This document shows, one piece after another, positions 21,906-34,630 of a stretch of DNA of 64,000 nt. Each line of letters opens with the position of its first letter. Positions within the stretch are counted from its first letter, which is position 1. The stretch lies in assembly GCA_028386065.3 (NCBI GenBank), contig JAKUCV010007733.1:24785-88784 (forward strand), read 5' to 3'. This DNA comes from Turnera subulata (lineage: Eukaryota > Streptophyta > Magnoliopsida > Malpighiales > Passifloraceae). The notes under the pieces are model-generated. The model worked only from the letters and a program-made list of their open reading frames with translations. It did not search any database and was not told the origin of the DNA. Position numbers and translations under genes: made by a program.

Positions 21906-23760
21906 GGAGGATGTCCAGCTACAAGACGTAAAAGAAGCACTTCTTGGGAGGCAACCCAAGTGGTAAACTCTACATCCCTAGTTTTTTTCTTTTTCTTTAT
22001 GCATTTTACCCTATTTTTCTGTTTTGTTTTTGGTTTTGTTTTGTTTATGTTAAGCTGCTAGGTGATTGGAAGGAACAATGGAGCAATCTCTTCGCATCAG
22101 ACCAGAGAAGCTTTCCTAACCTTTCTTTTAATTATTAAGCTTTTACTTTGCAAGGGACTGTTTGTGTCTGTTGCTACACAGGCTGAGCCTGTTCATGCAC
22201 AGGGAAACACTGTTGCATTCACTTTACATGCATATCACCTTTTTACGTCCCATTAGTTCTTTTTAAAATCCTTTGCAGCATTTCAGTTTGGGGTACCTTT
22301 TCAGTTGTTGTAGCTTAGAAGTTTTTTCTTTACATGTTAGTTTCCATTGCATGTGCTATTTTGGCATGGAACCCCACTTTTTTTCTTTTTAAAAGTGAGG
22401 ACACTGCAGATTTTCAGTTTGGGGTATTTTAGGGTGCAAATTCCATTTTATGCCTTCTGTACTTTTCTGATGATTTAATGCAAATTCAAATGCTTATCTA
22501 TTTTCCATTATGCTTTTCCACAGTGTGAGCCTGTCCTTATATTTATGCATCCTGTACATTTTTTATTTAATTCTGCTCATACTCTAATCTCAAGACTTGT
22601 CTCATTTCTAAAACAAGCAGAACATGCATAATCAAACAATTACATTCCATGAAATCTGTCAGATAAGAAGGATCTTGCTAAATGATTTTCTACACGACAC
22701 AGGCTCAGCCTGTCTATTTCAGAACAGACCCTTGTCTCTATCAAGGCGAAATTCAAGCAAGAGTCCTTCAAGCAAGGAAAGGATCTAGGCCATTTTTTGC
22801 ATCCCAACAGACCACATAAATCCATACCACACTCATCAGTCCATTGCAACCCCATTTGAGCCAACTAGGATGGCCCTAATTTATTTCTTCACCCTGCTCA
22901 CCTCACCTTAACCACTTGAAGCCGAAACAGAGGCCATTATGTGCCAAGGCACCATTTCATTCAAACAACCTCATCCTGTTGATGAGTCTGTGAACGAGAT
23001 TCAGTCCTATCAAGCATCTGAGACTGTTTACACTTAACAAATACATACCCAGAATGTTACCACACATCTTATACTGCCCTCTTCCCAACCGCAATAAAAA
23101 AAAAAGAGAGAAAAGAAAAAAAAATAAGGCAGCCGACAAAGAAAAGAAAAACATGGGAAGGAAAAATGAGGAGAAATGAAACATTTTGTGAATCAGACTC
23201 CATCTCAAACTAGAAGATACATTGAGTCTCTGGGTAGCATGAAAACTCAAGGGGTATGGAATCAAACAGTCCCTATATAGCCTCAGACTGTTCACAAACT
23301 ATATTGAAGGTTTCAAGTTCACAGGCCACCAACACTTGCTCAGCCCAACCACCATTCACTGACAACCATCACCCTGACCTCAGTACAACTTAGAAAAGTC
23401 TTGGAGATCCTTTCTTGATGACTGTTGCACATTAGTGGAGAAAAGGGGTGATGGGTCTGCATATGAGGTAATGTTTTTCACTTCCCAAAAAAAATAATTT
23501 TGGCAGGATCCCTTTGACGACAGATGATTGGAGGTTCGTTGCAAGATTATTCTTGTAAATTTTTTATTACAGAAACCACTGACAAGGAATTTGATTGGAG
23601 TTGATGCAGTTTTTAAAAGAAAACAAGGGGGATTCCTAAACTAAGGTGTCACATGGGAGAAACCAGATGAAAATTTGGATGCATTGGAACTGCCCTTACT
23701 TATTTCTAAAATCATGCCTTCTTTTCATTTTCTGATTGCTTGAGGACAAGCAAAATCTTC
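21906..23760 (+). other. 3' untranslated internal region of element B
   Basis: Long non-coding retroelement stretch with repeated TCAGTTTGGGGTA-type phrases near 22285, 22416 and 23760 and palindromes near 22181 and 22699. No protein is supported. Confidence 0.6.
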
Positions 23761-23774
23761 AGTTTGGGGTATTT

Positions 23775-25760
23775 TGATGCATGTGAAATATGCATAGTTT
23801 AGGGCATAATTTTGGACGCAAATTGTTCTCAATTCATTATGATTATATGCCTCCTATGCAATATTCCACCATATTCCTCCAATATCCATCCCTATTATAT
23901 GATTAGTGATTTCAGGTGTATTTCGATCAATTCAAGAGGATTTCATTGAAAAATTTGAAGATACAGCCTCAGCCACAGTATGAGCCTGTGGCGGAACCTG
24001 TGAGCCTGTCCCTAAGGCTGTTGTTCATCGAGAATTCAATTGAAGGCCTCAAACCACCTTCAAATCATGAGATTTCCACTGAAGCTCATTGCCTTCACTT
24101 TGATCCAAGAAGTCCTCTTGACACCTCATCATCGGCAGAAGAAGCAGAAATCAATTGAAGGGAAAGTTGAAGAAGAACCGCAACAGACCCAGGCACAGCA
24201 TCAGCCTGTGCGTCCTGCAAAACCTAGAAATTGTAAGAGGAATATAAAATTACACCTCTTGCACCACCTACTCCACTAACATAAACAAACATTCTCCTGA
24301 CGTTCCTAGAGCACTTTCCAAGAAAAAAGGAATAGGCACATGCCACTCATAGGGAATCCACCTTAGAGGAGAAAGAAGAAAAGAGGAGTTGCATCTATAT
24401 AAAGGAGGAAGGAAGAAGAACCAAAGAAGGGGGAATTAACCCAGAGAATCATCGACCATTAGAGACATCATTAAAGGTCTGGAACAGGGGCTAAAAACCT
24501 AGAATTTTGGGTTTCCAAGGGGGTGCACGATTCTGCAACTTTTGTTGTAGAAATTGAGTCGCCCTTATCCTCCAATCTGTTCCAAACCCTATGCTCACCT
24601 TTGTTTTCACTGTTTCTATAATTCTGAGCATGAACTAAACAATCCCTCTTAGGTTGAAGGGGTGCAACATGTCTCTGGTTTTTATGTAATAAATTACTCT
24701 TTTTTATGTTCTTATCCCGTTTTCTTGTTTTTGTTGTTGCATACTTGATACATGTTTGAGTTCTAGCCAAACCCTCGCTTGATTACAGGTAGCTAGGTGA
24801 AGGACCAAAAGGAGAAACCATAGCTACTGGAACAATACCAATCAACCCTTAGCTTTTAGCTTTTGACTATAGTTAGAAACTAATTGAGGAACTAGGCTCA
24901 ACACCAATCCTAAACCCCTGTGTTTGACCGATACGAGAGCATTAGGAATGTGAGAACCATGGGAGGCACCTGTGAGCGAAAGCAAATGGGTGCAGTATAG
25001 GTTGAGAGTGCCTGCAAGAATCGATTGTATTAATTGACTCTTTTGCTATCAGCAGCCTCAGCCTGTACACAGCACAGCCTCAGCGTGTGCCTAGTACAGC
25101 CTCAGTCTGTGACAACATAGTCAAGAAGATAACACAATTCCTAATTTGATTCTTGATTGACTATTGGGGAGTTTCTTTTAATCAAGTAGTAGCCTGGTGA
25201 AGGACCGAACGGAGAAGCCAAGAGTGCTAGACCAACAATAAGTCAGCCTTCACCCCCTAGCCGTTCGAAAGAAGAAAGGGAGAGACTGTAGGTATTTAGC
25301 ACCAACACTAAACTTAACCCTTAAGTGAATGTCTATTCTAGTGACAGGGGGTAGATCGAAGCTTAGGGAACTATCAATAAGATCGAAATTCGTTGATAGT
25401 ACACTAGGTTGGGAGCCCCTCCAAAACATTTTATTAGATACAGCCTCACCCACAGGCTCAGCCTGTGCCTGAGGCTGTTGACCAATTTAAGGCATAAAAC
25501 AGGACATGTGAACCCCGGATGCCTAAGACTTCTCTCAATCTGATCTCTTCCTATTTCAATTCTGCTGTTAGTTTAATTTCATTGCTTAGTTTATATTTCA
25601 ATTAGTATACACCCGAAAATCACCTCTTATTGTTCATTTTAAGCCTAATTTGTCTAATTGAAGGTAACAGGCTCAACCCAGTCCCTATGGATACGACCTT
25701 GATAGTACTACAACAACCCTGTGCACTTGTAGGAGCCTACGTTGCAGAAAGACGATATCA
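23775..25760 (+). repeat. 3' LTR of element B
   Basis: 1986 bp, ending GACGATATCA before the AGGAG duplication. It differs from the 5' LTR mainly by a deletion of about 140 bp at about 24366, plus scattered substitutions. Confidence 0.9.
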
Positions 25761-25964
25761 AGGAGGAGGACAACACAGGCTTGTGGTCAGGAGTATGTCA
25801 CATTCGCATTCACAAGCTGAGCCGCCCCCTTCCGCTGTGGCGGGAGGAACGACCTTGGAGAATGACAAGGCGAATGATGATGTTGTTGTTGCTGGGAAGG
25901 AGAGTGGGAGCGTGGGAAACACATATACCGGAGGGGGCAGCGTGATGGTGTGCGATGTGGTCGG

Positions 25965-26318
25965 GTGAAGAAAGAAGAAAAAAATAGAAAAGAAAAGGCA
26001 CGAGCAGAGAAGAGAAAGAAATAAAATATAAAGAAAAAGTATCAGTTGCTATTTTTAATTAAAAATTCCTTTTTCTTTTTTGTTATTGAAATACAAGATA
26101 AAAATATAATAAGAAAAATTTTAAAAATAAAAAATTAGCCATTAGTGGAACCCTCATATGCCACGTGTCAAATCTTAATAGGTACACTGGTTACTGAACG
26201 TAAATTGTACAACAATACCCGATTTTACCTAAGTTGAGGGAACAACGATGATTTTCAAGGAATAGGGACAACAACAATGAAAATGAAAAACTGTAGGGAC
26301 ATAAAAAGCTTTTTTACC
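25965..26318 (-). repeat. Right terminal inverted repeat of MULE 1
   Basis: Reverse complement of the left repeat with several small indels. The outermost bases are TTTTTTACC on the plus strand. Confidence 0.75.
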
Positions 26319-26328
26319 ATCTTCCATC

Positions 26329-26999
26329 TAAGTATCCAACCAATATACTGGTGAGGGAGAGCTAGAGTGTTTTGAAATTTTAGTCCTTATAGTTTGCTAA
26401 GATATAAATACTACATAATGCCACCACACCACTTGTTAATTTGCAATCTAACACCACCATATATATCTTTTTTGCTTTCGCACTGGTTTCATGGGCCAAC
26501 CCACCATTAAGAGATAATAACGGCCCCAGACTAATCCAGATCAAGGCATGATTCGAACTATAAAGGTTGGCGCCTCTAGCCCCTAGAGTGCTGCATTCCC
26601 AAGACTCAAGTACGAGATCCTTTGGTTAAGATAGAACAACTCCGACCAGTTGATCTCACCCATCGGGATTACCACCATATATATTAATTAATGATCAAAA
26701 GTTTATTTTTGGTCCCTATACTAAGTTTGATCTTGAATTTTTATACTTGAACCGAATATCCATGGATTTGGGTTCATGTACTCCATAATAATCATGGGTT
26801 TTAATTAGCGGGTCGATCCTGATCTACTTTATGGAACATGTCGTTGATTTAGCTTCACACATTGATGGATGGGTTTGTAAACACTTAAATCTGACCCATT
26901 AGTTTATTTATTGGATTTTGTAGTACTGCTCAACGTTGAATTATTTGATTGGTATACTTTAATTTGGCATGTTAATCCAATTGATTAATTAATGGATCA
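26329..26999. other. Intergenic, no gene seen
   Basis: AT-rich. The stretch 26540-26690 (around GATTCGAACTATAAAGG and TTGGCGCCTCTAG) looks repetitive and faintly tRNA-like (GATTCGAAC), but no cloverleaf, A-box/B-box pair or target duplication could be supported. Confidence 0.3.
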
Positions 27000-28560
27000 C
27001 GAATGTGTTTAGGCTAACCTCTCGACGGATTTCCACACCCAATAACACGAGATTTTCGTGAACTAAACTCCCGTTAAAGTCTGAATATTTATTTCACTAT
27101 TTTTGTTGTTACTTTGGCATAAAGGGAATTTGGAGTGTTTGCATGGAGTGGAAGTTAAGTAAGCTTAAAAGAGGCATAATTTTGAGTCTCTAAATGCTAA
27201 TAGACGCCCCTGGTCGCCTGGGAACAAATCGAAAGAATCCACGAATGGAAATGAGTAAAGAAAGGTCAAAATAGGAGTTTAAAGTCTGTAGTTTCGCGAA
27301 CTTTTCGTAAAGTCCGCTGAAATTTGCGGATTTAAGGGAATGACTGCCGAAACTAGGGGATCATGGGTGCAAGACCCCATGCTAGGCGGTCAAGCATGGA
27401 TGACTCCCAAAGCTTGGTAGTCATGTGACCAATCTCGAAATTTTTTGCCTATTTTTTAACTTTTAGTCTTGACTCTCGGATTTAAGGTTTAGTTTCAACC
27501 CTACAATCAGCTAATCGGGTCTCAGGACCCTTCAACTATAAATAGAACCCCATACCCTTAGAATTGGGGGTCTTTGGCCAGTTACTTTTTTGAAGTGTGC
27601 GCATTAGCTTAAAGATACTCCCTTTTTATTCTCTCTTTCCAAACGCTTTTCTCACTCAGATTTTACATAGTTGTTGTTAGTTGTCGTCTATTTCAAGTTT
27701 AACTTCTATCACAGTGAAATTATAGAGTGGTGAGCAAGCAAACAGAAACCTCGGGCCTTGAAAGCGGAGAACACATGAGCAAACTCCTCGGGCAGACACT
27801 TTTGGTAGAAAATTCAAAACTCAAGTTCTAGAATTCGAATTCCTATGATCTTAGTGTCTCTAGAATGCTAAAAGAAAGATATATGATGTTCATGTTTCGA
27901 TCAGAAGCTGACTCAGTTGTTTTTGTTGTCAAATCCCTAGTGGAATTCAACGCATAGTTTCTACTAGCGAATAAGGTAAGTGCGTTCTTAGCTTTTGTAT
28001 TCTTAATTCGATTTGATTATGATGATTGGATGATTTTGACTGTCTGTTAGTGTGCTTGATTGTTGTGCTGATGTAAGAATTACATGGGCTTTGATCTCGA
28101 TTGCCAGGTTATGTTGGTATCTCTAGTGAATTGAGACGCAAGCCCAATCTTTTATCTTCCTTTTCCTTTTCTTTTTCCATGATCCTATTATTATTTAGGT
28201 TTCTGAATATGCATGTGCTGTGTGATTGTAAGTTGTTTGATGACATGCTTTACATGAATTTGGGTTTACACACGCACGTACATATACGAGATGCAAGTTT
28301 TGTTTAAGATTAAGCATTATTCTCGCCCAAGCATAAGTCGAGTGCCTCATACCTTCCTACCTATGACCAAGTCCGGCACTTCAGTTTCATTGACTAATCC
28401 CTTTTAATCGGCTATTGAGCAGAGAAGGTTTTTCTCATTGAATAAAATTCGGATGGCAACTCTAGGATTTAAGGAAGCAGACCAAAGAGATATTTGGTTC
28501 AGGTTCTCATATGCCCGGATCTGATAAAACTTATGCCTAGTAATGGCTAGTATGGGTTCA
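27000..28560 (+). mobile_element. Tat/Ogre-type LTR-like sequence, copy 1
   Basis: Contains a TATA box (AACTATAAATAGAACC, about 27534-27549), a transcribed-region-like stretch, the phrase CAAGCCCAATCTT near 28140, and an end region AATAAAATTCGGATGGCAAC near 28440-28460. Very similar landmarks occur at about 50930-52078. The GGTGGCGACTC-type tail is common in the 3' part of LTRs or leaders of Tat-lineage Ty3/gypsy elements. The start and exact end are not defined and no coding region is attached. Confidence 0.4.
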
Positions 28561-29956
28561 AATGGAGACAAATATAATTAATTAACCTGACACCCCTTTA
28601 CCAAAATGTGAGTCGATTTTTTCAAACAAAAAAAATTGAATTCTGATTTTCATTACTCTACTTTTCACTCCTCCGCAAACCCTAAAACTCAATATAGAAA
28701 ATATTTAATGTTAATTTATTTCATTTTATATTAGAAAAAATGGTTGATTAGTTAATTTAATCGTATTTATTTTGAACAATTTTCGCCAGAACCTAGTCTG
28801 TTAGCACCCAAATTTTGCCTATCTATTTTTTTTTTTTATTTTGGTCTTGCATTTAGTCGTGTCAAGTTGCATTCTGTAGCATTTAGAGTCAATAAAAATT
28901 CAAAAATATTCTCTAAAGGTCGTAGGGACAACATATCCATCATTTTATCGTGCAAAAAATATTCTGGGAGCCCTCAGGACTTTCATGGAATTTTTTTTGG
29001 AGTATGGCTTAGTTTCCTTAAATTTTGCCTGAAGACGTACTAGTCACATACCATGACATACCGGTCACAAGGGAAGTCATACAGGTCATAGTTGAAGAAA
29101 AGGTAACCTGAGACCGGAGTCTGCCAAGCATGGCCGGCAGGCCAAGCATGCTCCACGGCCAAGGCTCGGCGACCACCCATGGACTGTGAACATTGCCCTA
29201 TGGCTTTAGTTGTTCGATTTTTTCTCGGGCACGAAAAATTGAGTTTTTGTTCGAATTTCAGGCCGTTTCATGTGCATATTCTAGGCATAAATGACGCATC
29301 TCCCATATTTCTCTAGGAATTTTCTGAGAACCGGGTGGGCTCCGTTTATGCTTTCGAAAATTTTTGACCTAAAATCATCACGATCATCGCGGTGACCAGT
29401 TGGTCATATATTTTGAACTGAAGCCATGGATTGATGACTGGTCGGTCATGACCATGACCAGTCGGCCATGACCATGACCAGTCGGCCATCACTACGGCCG
29501 GTTGGTCATTGATCTTCAACTAAAGCTATGAGATGATGAACAATAACTGAAGCCATGATAACCACCTGGGCTCATATTTACGACTATGCCACACCTCAGA
29601 AAAACTATTAATAAGGGTCTCTCCCCCTCATTTTCTCTTACCCTGAGAGTCGCGCTCTCTAGTGCATGTTTCTGTACTTCTCTACCTTCCCCTCTCCGAC
29701 CCATCCCACTCTAAGTTCAAAATAAAGGGTTAGAGTTTTCGCCCTCTTCTACGTCTCTTATCCTCCTTTAAGATCAGAATTTGGGAGTGCAACCATCGTT
29801 TTCCTAAGCATTGTTTTACAAGTTAGAGCTCTTATCTCTCCCTTCGTCTAAGGTTCTCTTTCGAATTTCCATCGTACCGTTAAAATGTGACGCCGAAATT
29901 ATTTTAGCAAGTTGTCGATCTTATGCCATCGTAATGTCGGATTAACCTTTGGTTTA

Positions 29957-31524
29957 TGTTAGTGTAATATGCCCAAAAGCCAATCATTGGATGATTGTAT
30001 ATAGTCATGTATATACATTAAGGTTATTCCAATAAATATGTTTATGTGATAAACGCTTGCACATATTTATAACCCAAGAATATTTTATATTCTTAAATGT
30101 CCCTAGTCGATTATTATTATGGATGGGTTGTAATAATAAATTAAGACTAGCGTATGTTGAGAATTATATGAGAAATGAATTCTACATACGGGTACAAGTT
30201 AGAGACTTGTGGACTGGACCAACCCGATATAAGAACACTACATGGAATGTTATATGATTGTCATTAGTGATTCTTATATGTATTGTCCTTAGACCTGAGA
30301 TCATCAAGGTTCCCAACATGTGAGTCATATAATTTGATATTACTCTTGGCTATTCGTAAATGAGTAAACCTAAGTGTATTCATTGGGTATATGATAAATG
30401 TGTAGTGGGTTTTGTATGATCAAGATGGGATTCGTCCAACCCATATAACGGGTATATTATCAGATGGTTTTTTTGGTAGAGTTGAACTGTAAATGCATGG
30501 CCATGCTCGGATTATGTGATATGGTGATATCATTTGTATCCGTTTTACACAGTTAACTCGAGGATCAAAAAACGTAGATTAAACATATACGAGGTTGACA
30601 TATTCCATGTCTCGTGTTTGATCTTGATAATGGGACGAAAGGACGATGACATGTTTCGAGGCATATTGAATCAGTACTGATCTTGTCGTTTGGGTAGCAA
30701 TGATGTGTTGCTAGACGCCGCTCATTGTTTATAATTATAAATGAGTTTATAATTATTGGCAAACGTTACAAGTGCCTACAGGGTCACACACTTAGAACTG
30801 TTGATTCGAGCTGGTGGTTGAACCATGGTTGGACCGTGGTTCGACCAGGTATTTGAGCTAATAGTTGGACCGTGCTTGGAACATGGTTGGACTGTGGTTG
30901 GACCAGGGTCGTTTTGGGTTGATTTGGTTCATTAATTGTCTGAATTATTGAACCAAAATTAATGCCATATGATGTGTAGTGCCATTAATGCTTAGTGGAG
31001 CATTAAGGCATAGTGGAGACATGATTAGACTTAAAGGATAATCATGATGGTTAAAGCATGATGATGTTGGCCATTGTCTCTATTACTCTATGCATTAAAT
31101 CAGTGGGTTGATGATCAGATCATTGTGAGACTTGTGTTCAGTTCTTCAGACTTGTAAGAGAGAGTTCTTCTGACTTTGCAAGAACACACACACACACTCC
31201 TTTCTTTGAGAAAGAAAGAAAACACCACAAACACAAGTTCTAGCTCCCGAAAATCTGCAGCTAGCACTGTTGTTCGGGAGTGCTCGGGTTGGTAATCGTG
31301 AGACGATTTCCGGCTAGTTATCGACGGTTCGTGTGGATACCGTAGAGGAGTCGGATTTCTGTCCGGTTCTAGCTGATTCGGCTCAACAGTTGAGTGAAAG
31401 AACTCGACCAATCCAGGCACGAATTTTTGTTATTCGGTTTACTCTGTTTCACATGGATCCTCCATGAGTTCCGGGTCTTTCTGCTGTATTTTGATTGTCA
31501 AGTTTGCATGCCCGGTCACTAACA
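29957..31524 (+). mobile_element. Solo copia LTR with perfect target duplication
   Basis: TGTTAGTG...CACTAACA, 1568 bp, flanked by GTTTA on both sides (29952-29956, 31525-31529). It is the reverse-orientation relative of the LTRs at 33136-34530 and 45005-46408: it begins with the CCAATCATTGG phrase that ends those LTRs as read on the plus strand. The 3' third is more diverged. There is no internal region, so this is an LTR-LTR recombination product. Confidence 0.85.
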
Positions 31525-31633
31525 GTTTATTCGTCGGTGCCCCGTTTTGCCCCGTTATAATGCTAAAGTAATGTCAGTTTTTGTTAACGGTACCATATGG
31601 AAACCTATTTACTTTTATGCACTTTTATTGCTT

Positions 31634-32409
31634 TTGTTGCATTCACGACCTAGGTTGTAAAATTTATCATTATTGCATTGTTGCATTATGTTTTATGCAC
31701 TATTATATTGTGTTTGTTTGCTTGCTTTTTTGGTTGCTTGCTTGCTTGTTTGTTAGTGTTGCATGTTAGGGGGTCCCTGGGGATGAAATGAATATGTCTA
31801 CTAGGATAGGCCCTAAACTAACATCTATTTTCAATGTGAAAATCATTAAACTTTGTTCATCAAAATGCTTTTTATGCATTTTAAAACTACATTGGTGATT
31901 AGAATAAAGGTCTTTCTTTGAAAATATGCAATTCGGAAGTTGCACTTTTTATACATAAAAAAAGATTTTGGAAAAAAGGAATGGGTGGATTTGACATAAA
32001 GAATTCATTTACAAGGATGTTCATGTCCAAATGGGTTTGCAAGAAGTATTTAGTATTATTGAATGCATCATTGGAGATCATTAGCATCATTGAAAAGAAT
32101 TAACATCATTGAAATTGGACTCAATGATCATCATTGCTATCATTATTTTTGAAATTGGACACATTTATCATCACTGAATGCATTTTCTTGCACTTAAAAA
32201 GCATTTTGATCATTTGCATTGACTATAAAAGTTAGTTTAGGACCAATCCTAGTAAACATATGCTTTTTATCCCGGGGGACCACCTAGCATGCAATACTAA
32301 CAAACAAACAGGCAAGCAAATAAACAAGCAAGCAAGTAAACATATTATTTATAACATAATACAGCAACACAGGAATAATAAATCTAACAACCTAGACTAT
32401 AAATGCAAC
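31634..32409. repeat. Long imperfect inverted repeat
   Basis: Left arm about 31634-31890, right arm about 32165-32409, loop about 270 bp. Matched blocks include GTTGCATT.CGACCTAGG/CCTAG.CT.AAATGCAAC, the GTTTGCTTGCTTG/CAAGCAAGCAAG tracts, GGGTCCCTGGGG/CCCGGGGGACC and CCCTAAACTAAC/GTTAGTTTAGG. The whole could fold into a very long hairpin in an LTR transcript. Confidence 0.7.
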
Positions 32410-32641
32410 ACAAACAACATCTTAGACTTTTCCAAACCTAGTTTAGACTTCCACACTATTTTTTCCAAGGCAAAGATGGGGTGCCTAACACCATCCTATC
32501 TGTAGGGGATCCCTGAGTCCAGTAGTCTCTAGTTAGAAAGTCAATCCTTTTCCCATATTTTTCTTATTTGATAAAATCCGGGTGGCGACTCTAAATTTTT
32601 AGGTGACAAGGCCAAATAGAAATTTGGTCTAGGTTCTCACA

Positions 32642-33135
32642 AGCGGGGTGCCTCATGCCTTCCTACTAGTGATGATCCCTTAATTCCCGAAACTTCGGTT
32701 TGCTTTTCAGTCCCTTTCGATTATAAGAAGCAAATTTGTTTTTCCCTGATATTTCCATCTTAATAAAATCCAAGCGGTGACTCTAAAGAATTTGGTTCTG
32801 ACAAGATGTCTAACTGGAGAGTTGTTGTGATGGATTTTACGGGGTTCCTGAAGACATACAAACGATGGTTGGCGGGGGAGAATGCGACTCAATCTGCAGA
32901 TGGCAGGCATAATTTTGGTACGTTCATTGGCGCTTTATGCAAGCTAGCATAGCATGATGGGACGGATATTCATGGCCTCTCCAAGAATGAGGGACCGATG
33001 AGAGAGCCACATATTGGTTCACGGTAGGGATTAACGCGGAAAAGGAAAAAAATTGTTTCACGGGTTGTTCTTTTGCTAGAGATCAGGAACTGGTCGTCAA
33101 AGAGACTATGATGGTCTGGGTGGTGAAGAAGGTTC
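32642..33135. other. Unassigned retroelement-like flank
   Basis: Begins with a second LTR-tail-like phrase (AATAAAATCCAAGCGGTGAC near 32762). The rest, up to the copia insertion at 33136, has mixed composition with no recognised protein. Confidence 0.3.
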
Positions 33136-34530
33136 TGTTGGGTTTCAGGTACATAAATAGGGAGTTAACACGTAGTGGAATCAAATCTGAAACCATCACA
33201 GGGTCCATGTGAAACGGGATAAATCGAATAGATGAGATTCAACACCTGTTTTGGTTGAGGTCTTTCACTCAACTGTTGAGCTGAATCAATTTGAAACCAG
33301 ACAAAGAATACGATTTCTCTAAGGTATCCACACGAACTGTTAATCTCCAAGAACCGTCACACGATCTCTGGATTGAACCCTCACAATCTCTCTTCTCACT
33401 GTGCTAGTTGTTTCTAAGAATGAGAGAACAACTAGGGCTTTTCTGTCAACTAATTTTGTGTGATGTGTAGCCACCCTTATCACCAAGGCATATACCACAC
33501 ATATATAGAGACATAAAACCCTGGGTGTATTGGGTTTGCCCTAATCATATTTGGGCTGTAATATTTTTTGGGCTTAATAATAAGCTTAAGTAAGGCTTAT
33601 TATTAATAATCTGAGACTAGGTCCAATAACTTATCCAAACTTTTGGACTCATGGCTCAAATTAACAGTCCTAAGTGTGCGACCCTATAGGCTCTAATCAC
33701 GTTGGCAATAATTATAAATCACATTTATAATTATAAACAATGAGCGGTGTCTAGCAACACATCATTGCTACCCAAGTGACAAGATCAATACCGATTCAAC
33801 AAGCCTTATTATTATTGTGTCTTTGTCCTGTAATATCAAGATCAAACACGAGACATGGAATATGTCATTCTCGCATATGTTTAATCTGTGGTTTCTTGAA
33901 TCCAAGTTAACTGTCCAAAACAAATACAATTGATATCCTTTATCGTTCAATTTGAGCACGACCATGCATTTTACAGTTCAACCCTATGAAGGGGCCCAAC
34001 AGATATATTTCCCATTACATGGGCTAGACAAATTCCATCTTGACCAAACAAATCCCACTACACATTATATTATATGCCCAGTAATAACTCCAATGTCAAC
34101 CCAGCTACGAGTAACCAAGAGTAATATCAAAGCACATGACTCATATGTTGAGACCGTTGATGATCTCAGGTGTAAGGACAACACTTATAAGAACCACCAA
34201 TGACAACATGCAATGATCCATGTGGTGTTCTTAAGTTGGGTTGGTCTAGTCCACAAGTTCTCTAACTTGTACCCGTATGCAGACCTCATATCTCATATGA
34301 CTCTCAACATACGCTAGTCTTAATTTATTATTACAACCCATCCATAATAATAATCAACTAGGGACTTTTAAGAATATATAATATTCTTGGGTTATAAATA
34401 TGTCCAAGCAATCTTCATAGATATAAATGGATAAATGAACATATTCATTGGAATAAAACCTTAATCCAGTATCATGACTCTAAAAGTAATATAATCATCC
34501 AATGATTGGTTTTTGGGCATAACGCTAACA
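33136..34530 (-). repeat. 3' LTR of copia element 1
   Basis: 1395 bp. Near-colinear with 45005-46408, with scattered substitutions and small indels. Confidence 0.88.
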
Positions 34531-34630
34531 ATCTCCCACTTGCACTAAAGCCAATCATCCATGTATCTAATACCAATGGATCTACTATGACCATCATGCT
34601 TCTGTTGCGTGAGTGGCTTAGTCAACGGAT

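Larger units (their letters stand above)
16555..25760 (+). mobile_element. Athila-like non-autonomous LTR retrotransposon B
   Basis: A structurally complete element with both LTRs (16555-18668 and 23775-25760, TGATGC...ATATCA) and a perfect 5-bp target duplication AGGAG (16550-16554, 25761-25765). It has a tRNA-Asp primer-binding site at 18675-18692 and a polypurine-type stretch at 23761-23774. Inside are a decayed gag, a retropepsin and an integrase tail, but no reverse transcriptase, RNase H or integrase core. It is the same deleted family as element A (same protease-to-tail junction, same polypurine tract). It sits inside MULE 1 and contains a 5S-bearing solo LTR at 20402-20888. Confidence 0.9.
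15507..26318. mobile_element. MULE 1, split by Athila-like element B
   Basis: Terminal inverted repeats start GGTAA at 15507 and, on the other strand, GGTAAAAAAGC at 26318. They share the CTTTTTATGTC phrase and continue for about 330-350 bp. The ten bases outside each end are identical (ATCTTCCATC, 15497-15506 and 26319-26328), the duplication length typical of Mutator-like elements. Removing the retrotransposon at 16555-25760 and one copy of its AGGAG duplication leaves about 1.6 kb. The remaining interior (about 15840-16554 and 25766-25960) is much more GC-rich than the termini, as in MULE 2, and no transposase is seen. It is therefore a non-autonomous, possibly Pack-MULE, copy. Confidence 0.8.
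28799..32641 (+). mobile_element. Tat/Ogre-type LTR-like sequence, copy 2 (interrupted)
   Basis: Starts TGTTAGCACCCAAATTTTGC at 28799. After removal of the solo LTR at 29957-31524 it continues to a tail with AAAATCCGGGTGGCGACTC near 32574 and CTCACA at 32641. This would be an LTR of about 2.3 kb. No matching duplication was found at the two ends (TAGTC against AGCGG), so the borders are provisional. It contains TGACCAGTCGGCCATGACC-type short repeats at 29390-29510 and the long inverted repeat at 31634-32409. Confidence 0.4.

Noticed and set aside
26540..26690. tRNA-derived SINE
   Set aside because: A GATTCGAAC phrase is present, but there is no paired A box, poly(A) tail or target duplication.
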